Shown: piece by piece, positions 14,423 to 21,468 of the stretch
How the letters are laid out: each line of letters opens with the position of its first letter
How positions within the stretch are numbered: position 1 is the first letter of the stretch
Source: JAPKZH01 sp964537875
GTDB taxonomy: Bacteria; Acidobacteriota; Aminicenantia; Aminicenantales; UBA4085
Direction: 5' to 3'
DNA: 21,468 nt
Assembly (NCBI GenBank): GCA_964537875.1
Contig: CAZIDN010000062.1
Span: forward strand, 1 to 21,468
Notes under the pieces: generated by a model
What the model was told of the DNA's origin: nothing
Seen by the model: the letters and a program-made list of their open reading frames with translations, nothing else
Database searches by the model: none
Made by a program: the position numbers and the translations under genes

Positions 14423-16125
14423 AAGAAAACCGAGCCGACGAATTTCTCCGGATGATCAGACGCGCCCAGCGCGGGAGGCTTAAGCTCTACCTCGGCTATT
14501 GCGCCGGTGTGGGGAAGACCTATCAGATGCTCCAGGAGGGCCATCGACTGAAAGGCGAAGGCATAGACGTGGTTATCGGCCTGCTCGAAACTCACGGCCG
14601 CTCCGATATCGCCAAACTCGCCAAGGGGCTGGAAGTCGTTCTCAGACGCCGACAGGAGTATCGCGGGATTGCCGTCGAAGAAATGGATGCGGATGCCATC
14701 CTGGCCCGAAAGCCCCAGGTGGCTCTTATCGACGAGTTGGCCCATACCAACGTTCCAGGGAGCCGGAACGAAAAGCGCTACCAGGATGTCCAGGACATTC
14801 TGGCGGCCGGGATCCATGTTATCAGCACGATGAACGTCCAGCATCTAGAAAGCCTTTATGACATCGTCGAAAAAGCCGTCGGGGTGAAGGTACGCGAGCG
14901 CCTGCCGGATTCCGTCCTGGCTGAGGCGGACGAAATTGTCGATGTTGACCTGGCCACCGAAGACCTCAGAAAACGGCTGGAGGAAGGCAAAATCTATCCG
15001 GCCGACCGGATCAAGACCGCTCTTGCCAATTTCTTTGTTCCCTCGAACCTGGAAAAGCTCCGCGAGCTCACCCTCCGCGAACTGGCTTCGCAAATCGACC
15101 TCCGGAGGCGCGAGACCCAGGAAGGAGAAAGCGGGGCCGCCTCGGACCAGGTCATGGTCTGCCTGAGCTCGCACGGCCCGAACAGCGAGAAATTGCTGCG
15201 CTATGGTTCCCGTCTGGCAGGTAGGCTGAATCGGAACTGGTATGCCGTCTATGTTCAGACGCCCTCCGAGGAAGCCACGGTCATCGACGCCCATACCCAG
15301 CGCATCCTTTCTGACACGCTGACTTTAGCCAAGCAACTGGGCGCGATGGTATTTACCTACAAAGGCGAAGACATTGTCGATACCATCCTCAGGTTCGCCA
15401 AGGAATATCGTGTCGGGCATATCGTCGTCGGGAGATCGCATCCAAAGCCGTTGTGGAAAAGGATCGGTATGAACAAAGCCATCGTCGCCAATCTTGTCAA
15501 AACGGCCCGGGGAGTCACGATCATCGTCATCGATCCCTGTGAGGAAGAGCGCATCCCGGCCAGGCCCCTTGTTGAGGTCCCAGAAGGCATGCCGCCCGCT
15601 GCGACATCCCCCAAGACGGAAGCACCACCTCTGGAGCAGCCGACATTCAGTCAGTCCCTTACCGCCCAACGCATCGTCATCTGGGAGCACCCTGTCCAAA
15701 AAGAAGACGTTCTGCGAGCGCTGGTCGCGGCCGTCGGCAAAGATAGTGAGATCGAAGACCGCGAAGCATTATTCAGCGATATCATGAAACGCGAGGAACA
15801 GGGCTCGACGTTTTTTAATGAGGGCGTGGCCTTCCCCCATGTACGCTTCGAAGGCTTGGCCGCTCCCATCGTCGCCCTCGGATTGACGAGAGAAGGCGTC
15901 GCCGACGTCACGACCGAGAAGCCGATCGATATTATCTTTCTGATCATTTCGCCGGCCCAAGCCCCCGATACGCAAGTGAAACTCTTGGGGTTGGCCAGCC
16001 GGGCGGCCCAAAACAGGCACCTTCTCCAAAGTCTGAAGGCGGCTCGGACACCCGAAGAGGCGATGAGAGTGATTTTAAATTGGGAAATGCCCGATGAATC
16101 CCGCCCAACAAATGGGCCGAAATGA
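14419..16125 (+). CDS. KdpD-like sensor without kinase: KdpD N-domain, USP and PTS EIIA fusion
   Basis: 568 residues. Residues about 18-230 form the KdpD sensor domain with Walker A-like GYCAGVGKT (26-34) and LIDELAHTNVPG (103-114). Residues about 240-375 form a universal stress protein domain (HIVVGRSHPKPLW region). After a proline-rich linker (about 380-412), residues about 420-560 match a PTS EIIA domain of the fructose/nitrogen type, with phospho-acceptor H474 in FFNEGVAFPHVRF. The four membrane helices and the HisKA/HATPase of classical KdpD are absent and not encoded downstream. It probably relays potassium, nucleotide or PTS state to the pump or to the upstream kinase. E. coli EIIA-Ntr is known to bind KdpD, so the fusion is meaningful. 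No clear terminator follows. Confidence 0.9.
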   Translation: MKENRADEFLRMIRRAQRGRLKLYLGYCAGVGKTYQMLQEGHRLKGEGIDVVIGLLETHGRSDIAKLAKGLEVVLRRRQEYRGIAVEEMDADAILARKPQVALIDELAHTNVPGSRNEKRYQDVQDILAAGIHVISTMNVQHLESLYDIVEKAVGVKVRERLPDSVLAEADEIVDVDLATEDLRKRLEEGKIYPADRIKTALANFFVPSNLEKLRELTLRELASQIDLRRRETQEGESGAASDQVMVCLSSHGPNSEKLLRYGSRLAGRLNRNWYAVYVQTPSEEATVIDAHTQRILSDTLTLAKQLGAMVFTYKGEDIVDTILRFAKEYRVGHIVVGRSHPKPLWKRIGMNKAIVANLVKTARGVTIIVIDPCEEERIPARPLVEVPEGMPPAATSPKTEAPPLEQPTFSQSLTAQRIVIWEHPVQKEDVLRALVAAVGKDSEIEDREALFSDIMKREEQGSTFFNEGVAFPHVRFEGLAAPIVALGLTREGVADVTTEKPIDIIFLIISPAQAPDTQVKLLGLASRAAQNRHLLQSLKAARTPEEAMRVILNWEMPDESRPTNGPK

Positions 16126-16299
16126 GAATGTCCTTATCGAGAATAAAGAATAAAGATGCCCCTACGCCTGCGTTTTTTGTCTAATTAATTCCTGCCTTTT
16201 CGGTAATTCAAGCATCTTCTATAACGAAGAGCCGGGAATTCATATTCTGTGAGGATACTTTACTAAACGCGAATTTTCACCTAAAATTCAGGCGGGACG

Positions 16300-17970
16300 A
16301 TGAACCTGAAAATCGTTGAGAAAATCGGGGATGTGAAAATCTACGGCGACGGATCCCCGGGCGGAAAAGGGCTCGGCCTGGCCCGAATCAATGAATGCCC
16401 GATCCCCAAAGCCAATAAGCTGAAAACCCGGATCCTCACCACATCGTTCTACGACCGGTTCAGGGACGGCGGCGGAACGTTCGGAAAAGAAGAATCGGAT
16501 GTGGTTTGTTCGATCCTGAACGAATTGGGGGACGGCCCGGTCGGCGTCCGCTCCTCAGCCACGAATGAAGCCGCGACGTCCAGCAGAGGAGCCGCCCTTA
16601 TTCACGCCGGTGAATACACCTCCTATATGTTGCCCAATAATCATCCCGACCCTCAAACGCGCCTTCATCAAGCCCGGCAGGCGATTGAACATATCTTTCA
16701 TGATTTTACGAGGAAACAGCCTCCTTCCAGCCGAGAAAAAATGGCCATCATTTTGAATCCGATCCCCGGAGTCTTCGATGATACGCTGGCCGGCCCCTGC
16801 TATTATCCTTATATCTCCGGCGTGGCCAATTCCTATTTTCCCCATGCCTTAAAAACTCAGGATCCTAAAGAAGGGTTTGCCAGAATCGCCTTCGGCCACG
16901 GCTACGCGACGGTTTTGGATGACTTTCCCGTTATTTCCATGGCCACCATCAAAAACCCGATTCCTCTCAAACTGCTCCAGATCGGGAAGGGTCAGCAGTA
17001 TTTTTATGCTCTGGACATGACCAAGAACAGGGAGCTCCGGGGAGAGGAATTGGAGACGATGAAAAAATTGCACGTCAACTTCGCCAACTTCCATAAAATC
17101 AAATTGTTGGGAATCCATAACAACCTCATCACCATCGAGGAGCTCATCCAGAACGATCATTTTCGTTTTAAAACGAGTCTCGTCGAGATCATGGAAATGA
17201 TATCGGCCAGAATTGCGGCCCATTTCCAGATCGAATTCGTTTTTAACATCAACTTCGTCAAGAAAGATAAAGAAGACGGGATGTTTCACATCGTCCAGCT
17301 CACGCCGCTGCCGGAGCTCAAGTTCGATTCCATCCAAATTCCCAAAAAGCCCCGGCATACGTATCTTTCCATCAAAAATGCCCAAGGCCACGGCGTCATC
17401 AGGGGCATAAAATTCGCCGTCGTCATTTCCCCCTTCATCTACACAAAGGACATGCATGATGCCGTCCGCACCAAAATATCCGCCATCAACCGCCAAATGC
17501 ACGAAGGCCATGAGCGCTACATTTTGATCGTTCCCGGACGGCTGGGCAGCAAAAACCGGGATTGGGGAATCGATGTGGATTATAAGGACGTCGACGGCGC
17601 CGCGGCCATTTTCGAATACGGCGTGGACATTGCCGGCCGGGCGGAACCGCTCCCGGAAGACAGCCATCTCACCGGCGGGATCTACGGCAGCCATTTCCTG
17701 TACATGATCCAGGGCGGCTACGATGAGGACCAGAAAAGGCTTCAAACCCGGATGTACGGAACCCAGGGAACGCATTTTTTGACCAACATGATGGGCAACA
17801 ACATTATTTATGGATATATTGCACCCGGCCGCGACAGGATGGATCCCTGGCTCTTTTCTTCAGCCTATTCGGAGAACGCCCTGTCCTTCTTGACCTTTCC
17901 TCGTCCGGTCACGCTTTTTGCCGACTCCATCCATCAGCGCTGCAGGATTATCGTCGAAAATGGCAAATAA
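16300..17970 (+). CDS. PPDK/PEP-synthase N-domain-like (PEP/pyruvate-binding) protein, stand-alone
   Basis: 556 residues. GGKGLGLARI (21-30), VGVRSSATNEAA (81-92) and the AGEYTSYML region (103-111) match the ATP-grasp-like N-terminal domain of pyruvate phosphate dikinase and PEP synthase. YPYISGVANSYF, EGFARIAFGHGYATV and FYALDMTKNRE match the subfamily in which this domain is joined to response-regulator domains in one protein of about 1000 residues. The swivelling phosphohistidine domain and the PEP-binding barrel are absent, so it cannot make PEP alone. Residues about 365-556 extend beyond the part I recognise. The next gene overlaps by 11 nt and encodes the receiver half of the same protein type. 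A signalling or ATP-dependent regulatory role is inferred. Confidence 0.75.
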   Translation: MNLKIVEKIGDVKIYGDGSPGGKGLGLARINECPIPKANKLKTRILTTSFYDRFRDGGGTFGKEESDVVCSILNELGDGPVGVRSSATNEAATSSRGAALIHAGEYTSYMLPNNHPDPQTRLHQARQAIEHIFHDFTRKQPPSSREKMAIILNPIPGVFDDTLAGPCYYPYISGVANSYFPHALKTQDPKEGFARIAFGHGYATVLDDFPVISMATIKNPIPLKLLQIGKGQQYFYALDMTKNRELRGEELETMKKLHVNFANFHKIKLLGIHNNLITIEELIQNDHFRFKTSLVEIMEMISARIAAHFQIEFVFNINFVKKDKEDGMFHIVQLTPLPELKFDSIQIPKKPRHTYLSIKNAQGHGVIRGIKFAVVISPFIYTKDMHDAVRTKISAINRQMHEGHERYILIVPGRLGSKNRDWGIDVDYKDVDGAAAIFEYGVDIAGRAEPLPEDSHLTGGIYGSHFLYMIQGGYDEDQKRLQTRMYGTQGTHFLTNMMGNNIIYGYIAPGRDRMDPWLFSSAYSENALSFLTFPRPVTLFADSIHQRCRIIVENGK

Positions 17971-19405
17971 AAAACGGCGCAGAGAATTTCCCTTCATCCC
18001 CCGAATCATCAATCCGGTCAAGATCGAAAAGGCCGTCATTTTTTCCGCAGAAACGCGGATCCGGGAATCCTCACAGATCCTGGACGAAAACGTGCCCTGG
18101 CTTCAAACCGAAATCCTTTACAGCCCCCAAGCCGTTTCCCAGGTTAAATCTGACCGGGCCACGGTCTTCCTCTTCGACGATACCGCCCTGCCCCTGATTG
18201 ACGCCGAGAGAATTCGCAGGAATAATCCCGATGCCGTGGTCGTGCTGCTTTCGGCCAATGCCTATATTCACTGCTCCCCACCCCAGCTGGCTAAGGCAAA
18301 ATATCCCTATACGGCCGGCGCCGACCTTGTTTTTGCCTACAGCACAACAAGCCTTGTTCCCCCCCTGATCATCACCAGTGTCGTCAGGGCTGCCGAGGAT
18401 TTGATCAACATCCGGAAGTCCTCAAAGGTCCGGCGGTTCATCTTTCTGGTCGTGGATGACGAACCCCGCTGGCTGTCTCAATTTTTGCCGACTCTATACA
18501 ACATCATCGGCCAGCGCGCCGACGTGATGATCACCCGGACGTATGAAGAGACATTGAGCTTTCTTTTCGGGGTGGAGGAGGAATTCCGAATCGACAGCCG
18601 CGACTACAGGTCGCGCGGCCATGGCGACGATGTCGTCTGTTTGATCGCCGATATTTTCTTTCCCAAAGGAAACCTGTTCAATTGCGATGCCGGTCGCGAT
18701 CTCGTCCGGTCGATCTCCGGTTATTACCCCCGGATCCCCATCATTATCGCCTCGAAAGCCAAGGAGGCCGAGGATTTCAAGAAGACCGCCTTTCTCCTGC
18801 CCAAGGGAGACCCGGGGAGCCTGCAAAAACTCAAGGATTATATTCATGATTTCTCCGGCATGGGCGACTTCCTGATTTGCGACAAAAGCGGCCAGGAGCT
18901 GCATCGGATTAAAAACATCCAGGGTCTGTACCGGATCCTGTTCGCCGCAGAAAAAGACACCAAGCGGGGGCGGGAGCTCCGAGAAATCATGGAAAGCTAC
19001 GGGCAAAAAGATAAATTCTCAACCTGGCTTTATATGCACAGCTACCAAGAGCTCGGCGACATTCTGCGCCCTAAACGAAGTCAAGGCCGGCGGCTGATCG
19101 CCCTGCTGAAAAAGCACCTCAAAGAAGAAATCCGCCAATTGAACGCCGCTCCCCTGATGGTGGACGGCACCAAAGTATTCAACCTCGATGATCTCCTCCA
19201 GGCCCTCAGGACGATCTCTCCGGACATCATCCAGCCGTTCTCCAACAACGATATCATCTCATCCTGGCTGGACAGGAAAGGCTTTTCGGAGCTCGCCGAG
19301 GAGCTGCGGCCGATCCATGGCAGCGGGGAGAAATTGAGCGAGATCCTGGCGGCGATCGTTGAAAAATGGCAAAAAGCCTATGCCCGAAAAAATTCCATTC
19401 TTTAG
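17960..19405 (+). CDS. Double receiver-domain protein with tandem C-terminal helical modules
   Basis: 481 residues from the ATG at 17960, which overlaps the previous gene by 11 nt; an in-frame ATG at 17918 would overlap by 53 nt and is less likely. Residues about 22-150 look like a degenerate receiver domain without the acidic pair. Residues about 158-298 form a true receiver: D166/D167, acceptor D231 in LIADIFFP, S265 and K282. The part from 301 matches the region between receiver and PPDK-like domain in the fused family, including KFSTWLYMHSYQELGDILRP (352-371). A second copy of this module, DIISSWLDRKGFSELAEELR followed by P (431-451), ends the protein. No DNA-binding domain is visible. 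It probably acts through the PPDK-like partner. Confidence 0.75.
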   Translation: MANKKRRREFPFIPRIINPVKIEKAVIFSAETRIRESSQILDENVPWLQTEILYSPQAVSQVKSDRATVFLFDDTALPLIDAERIRRNNPDAVVVLLSANAYIHCSPPQLAKAKYPYTAGADLVFAYSTTSLVPPLIITSVVRAAEDLINIRKSSKVRRFIFLVVDDEPRWLSQFLPTLYNIIGQRADVMITRTYEETLSFLFGVEEEFRIDSRDYRSRGHGDDVVCLIADIFFPKGNLFNCDAGRDLVRSISGYYPRIPIIIASKAKEAEDFKKTAFLLPKGDPGSLQKLKDYIHDFSGMGDFLICDKSGQELHRIKNIQGLYRILFAAEKDTKRGRELREIMESYGQKDKFSTWLYMHSYQELGDILRPKRSQGRRLIALLKKHLKEEIRQLNAAPLMVDGTKVFNLDDLLQALRTISPDIIQPFSNNDIISSWLDRKGFSELAEELRPIHGSGEKLSEILAAIVEKWQKAYARKNSIL

Positions 19406-19474
19406 TTAGCCAAAATGATTTTGCCGGGGGTTCGAGGGACGTTTGTTTGTTTCGGGGGTTTATTAGGATTCTGT

Positions 19475-19502
19475 TTGATTTTTGTTAGGACCATATTAAA
19501 AT
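19475..19502 (+). promoter_or_regulatory. Candidate sigma70-type promoter of the OmpR-family regulator
   Basis: TTGATT (19475-19480) and TAAAAT (19497-19502) are 16 bp apart in the 171-bp gap before the regulator gene. The predicted leader of about 68 nt contains a small CCAG/CTGG hairpin. This is moderate evidence only. Confidence 0.35.
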
Positions 19503-19576
19503 AGTCCTGTGGCCGGCGGCGCCAGACTTTCTGGAAATAGCGATTCGCGCAGCCGGCTGGAGAAAACGGGCCATTG

Positions 19577-20287
19577 ATGAACGAAAATCAGGCCAAAGTC
19601 AAAATCCTGCTCGTTGAGGATGATGTGAGCCTTCAGAAGAGTCTCGCCTTCATCCTTGAAAAAGAAGGATTCAAGGTCCTCTCCACGCAGACCGGCGAAG
19701 AAGCCATTATCATCGCCCGGAAAGAAAAGCCCGACTTGATACTCTTGGATATTGTCCTCCCCGGGATCGACGGCTACAAGGTCTGCCACATCCTGAAAAA
19801 AGACCCTCAGACGGCCAACGTCTTCACGATCATGCTCACCGGAAAAAGAAAGCTCGAGGACATTGTCCTCGGCTTGAAAGAATACGCGGACGACTATATC
19901 GTCAAACCCTTCGAACCCCAAATCCTGATCGCCCGCATCCACGCCTTGCTCCGAAGAAAAAACAAATCGGAAGAGGCCAACCGGAATACCCTGGAATTTG
20001 ACGGACTGACGATCACCCTCGACGCCTACCAAGTCCTCGTCGAGGGGAAAAAAATCGACTTGACCAAGACCGAGTTCGACATTCTCTCCTTGTTGGCGGG
20101 AAAACCAAATCAGGTCTTCACCCGTTCCCGGATTCTCGACCACGTCCGCGAGGACAACTACTCGATCACCGAAAGGGTCGTGGACTATCAGATCACGGGC
20201 ATCCGGAAAAAACTCGGCAAAGCCAGAAAATATATTCAAACGGTTCGCGGCGTCGGATACAAGTTCGAGACTGAAACGTCATCCTAG
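19577..20287 (+). CDS. OmpR/PhoB-family response regulator
   Basis: 236 residues from the ATG at 19577; a TTG directly before it is also in frame. The receiver domain has E14/D15/D16, acceptor D58, T88 and K110 (YIVKPFEP). The C-terminal winged helix (about 137-232) ends with the usual TVRGVGYKFE. It should bind DNA as a dimer after phosphorylation. No histidine kinase follows it. The only kinase in the window is the one upstream of kdp, about 10 kb away, so its partner is unknown. It is not adjacent to kdp, so calling it KdpE is not justified by position. The receiver/PPDK-like pair upstream may feed into it. Confidence 0.92.
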   Translation: MNENQAKVKILLVEDDVSLQKSLAFILEKEGFKVLSTQTGEEAIIIARKEKPDLILLDIVLPGIDGYKVCHILKKDPQTANVFTIMLTGKRKLEDIVLGLKEYADDYIVKPFEPQILIARIHALLRRKNKSEEANRNTLEFDGLTITLDAYQVLVEGKKIDLTKTEFDILSLLAGKPNQVFTRSRILDHVREDNYSITERVVDYQITGIRKKLGKARKYIQTVRGVGYKFETETSS

Positions 20288-20424
20288 CCTTCGTTCCTGC
20301 GAGCCCAACTCCCCTCAAGAAGAGAAGCTCCAGGGATTGTTTCCCACGACCATTTTCATTATTATCGGGAGGGTCAGTTTTGAATCTTACGAACGACAGG
20401 ACCATGATCTTATAGAGGGAACGC

Positions 20425-21288
20425 ATGACGAACTGCTTTTTTGTTTCCGATCTGCATGGACAAACCGATCGGTATCAAAAGCTTTTTCAGACGATCAAGA
20501 CCGAACAACCGGAAGCCGTATTCTGGGGGGGCGATTTTTTGCCGCTGCCATTCTCCACGCCCCGGTCAGCCAATATCTCCCGCCAGGATTTCATCAACAA
20601 ATATCTGGCGAAACAGCTGGTCCGTTTGCGCCATGAACTCAAGAGCGCCTATCCAAGAATTTTTCTGATCTTGGGCAACGATGACCCGCGCTTCGAAGAG
20701 GCCGCCGTCCTGGACGTCGCATCCCAAGGAATCTGGGAATATATCCACAACAGGAAAGTCGACTTCCATCATTTTCGGGTCTATGGCTATGCCTATGTTC
20801 CGCCGACGCCCTTCCGTCTGAAGGATTGGGAACGGTATGACGTCTCGCGCTATGTCGACCCCGGCTGTATTTCCCCCGAGGAGGGAGTCCGTTCCTTCCC
20901 GGCCACGGATCAAGAAAAAAAATATGCCACCATCCAAGACGACCTGGACCGCTTGGCCGGAGGCGAAAATTTGGATCAGACGATTTTCCTCCTCCACTCC
21001 CCTCCTTATAAAACAGGGCTCGATCTCGGCGCGCTCGAGGGCAAAATGATCGATCATGTTCCTCTCGATCCGCACGTGGGAAGCATCGCCATCCGTCGAT
21101 TTATAGAAAGCCGTCAACCCCTACTCACCCTTCATGGTCATATCCACGAATCCGCCAGGCTTTCTGCCTCCTGGCGAGACCTGATCGGGCGCACCCATTG
21201 TTTTTCAGCGGCCCATGATGGCCCGGAGCTGGCTCTGGTTCGATTCGATCCCGATCATTTAGACGCCGCGACCCGGCAGCTCATCTAA
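20425..21288 (+). CDS. Calcineurin-like metallophosphoesterase
   Basis: 287 residues, cytosolic, no signal peptide. The metal-binding motifs are all present in order: SDLHG (D9, H11), GGDF (D37), GNDD (N85, D86), LLHSPP (H191) and HGHIH (H239, H241). GNDD in place of the commoner GNHD keeps the asparagine ligand but changes the usual catalytic histidine to aspartate, as also happens in some subfamilies. The substrate cannot be told from sequence; phosphodiester or nucleotide hydrolysis is likely. A GAGGG ribosome-binding site lies 5 nt before the ATG. It follows the OmpR-type regulator after 137 bp on the same strand. Confidence 0.88.
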   Translation: MTNCFFVSDLHGQTDRYQKLFQTIKTEQPEAVFWGGDFLPLPFSTPRSANISRQDFINKYLAKQLVRLRHELKSAYPRIFLILGNDDPRFEEAAVLDVASQGIWEYIHNRKVDFHHFRVYGYAYVPPTPFRLKDWERYDVSRYVDPGCISPEEGVRSFPATDQEKKYATIQDDLDRLAGGENLDQTIFLLHSPPYKTGLDLGALEGKMIDHVPLDPHVGSIAIRRFIESRQPLLTLHGHIHESARLSASWRDLIGRTHCFSAAHDGPELALVRFDPDHLDAATRQLI

Positions 21289-21341
21289 TACAAACGTAAT
21301 AAATAAAGTGACAATGTATGGGGGGCGTTTAGGCCGTCCTC

Positions 21342-21431
21342 AAGCCCCCGTAGCGGAGGGGGGCCCCGGACACTCTTGGAGGAGGACCCTTTTGCAGGGT
21401 CCCCCTCCAACGAGCGGCGGGAATACCCGCC
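21342..21431. repeat. Second copy of the multi-hairpin repeat family
   Basis: The 27-nt core at 21342-21368 matches 6239-6265 at 26 of 27 positions and contains a C5/G5 hairpin. Two further hairpins follow, as in the first copy but with different sequence: GGACCC/GGGTCC, extended to about 13 pairs with one mismatch (21376-21410), and GGCGGG/CCCGCC with loop AATA (21416-21431). The outer closing stem of the first copy is not evident here. It occupies most of the region downstream of the phosphoesterase gene. Confidence 0.7.
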
Positions 21432-21463
21432 CGCCCTGCCACCCCTCCAAGGAGCATCCTCCC

Positions 21464-21468
21464 ATGAA
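21464..21468 (+). CDS. Possible start of a gene cut by the window edge
   Basis: An ATG at 21464 is preceded by AAGGAG (21449-21454) at a spacing of 9 nt. Only the first codon and two further bases are in view, so the call rests on the ribosome-binding site alone. Confidence 0.2.

Noticed and set aside
16126..16180. Terminator after the KdpD-like gene (T-run at about 16173)
   Set aside because: The only stem before the T-run is a tiny CGC/GCG with a 2-nt loop, too weak for an intrinsic terminator.
16259..16287. TTTACT-N17-TAAAAT as promoter of the PPDK-like gene
   Set aside because: The implied start near 16294 would leave only about 6 nt before the ATG and cut the ribosome-binding site. The match is also within chance for AT-rich sequence.
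16849..17775. 308-codon - strand open frame inside the PPDK-like gene
   Set aside because: The + strand frame has family motifs throughout. The antisense translation has no recognisable domain.
19577..20287. Annotation of the OmpR-type regulator as KdpE
   Set aside because: It is separated from kdp by two unrelated genes and has its own upstream gap, and the kdp operon already has an NtrC-type regulator and sigma54 promoter.

Overview
The window looks like bacterial chromosome from an uncultured or poorly characterised lineage. A secreted CBM9-like/DUF5916 barrel protein, a soluble Ser/Thr kinase with a TolB-like segment and TPRs, several two-component proteins and hairpin-rich dispersed repeats fit Candidatus Aminicenantes or a related Acidobacteriota-like group. 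That placement is an inference from gene content and has not been tested. No plasmid, phage or CRISPR genes are visible. Apart from the first gene, every confident protein gene is on the + strand.

Layout. (1) 1-2450: a Ser/Thr kinase on the - strand with its own promoter and a downstream terminator. (2) 2449-2785: gene debris, namely a decayed tRNA-Val-like sequence and the C-terminal relic of an isoprenylcysteine methyltransferase-family gene. (3) 2786-6058: two exported proteins (outer-membrane DUF5916 type, then a lipoprotein), separated by a 191-bp MITE-like element with perfect 25-bp terminal inverted repeats. (4) 6059-6402: a strongly folded repeat element and a sigma70-type promoter. 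(5) 6418-16125: a potassium locus made of an NtrC-type sigma54 activator, a sigma54 promoter with an upstream dyad, a membrane histidine kinase, a 27-codon membrane microprotein, kdpF, kdpA, kdpB, kdpC, and a KdpD-like protein that has the KdpD sensor and USP domains fused to a PTS EIIA domain but no kinase. (6) 16300-21288: a PPDK/PEP-synthase N-domain-like protein overlapping a double-receiver protein, then an OmpR-type regulator and a metallophosphoesterase. (7) 21289-21468: a second copy of the folded repeat, possibly leading into a gene cut by the window edge.

How the genes may work together. The Kdp locus appears to have replaced the classical KdpD/KdpE pair. Kinase activity sits in a separate HAMP/PAS-type sensor, output goes through a sigma54 activator, and the KdpD input half survives as a soluble protein carrying its own EIIA domain. 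In E. coli the free EIIA-Ntr protein is known to bind KdpD, so a fusion of these parts is suggestive. The second block is a split, order-reversed version of a large fused 'response regulator + PEP/pyruvate-binding domain' protein family. It has kept the ATP-grasp-like module but lacks the swivelling phosphohistidine and PEP domains needed for PEP synthesis, so a signalling role is more likely than a metabolic one. These two blocks are the most novel parts of the window.
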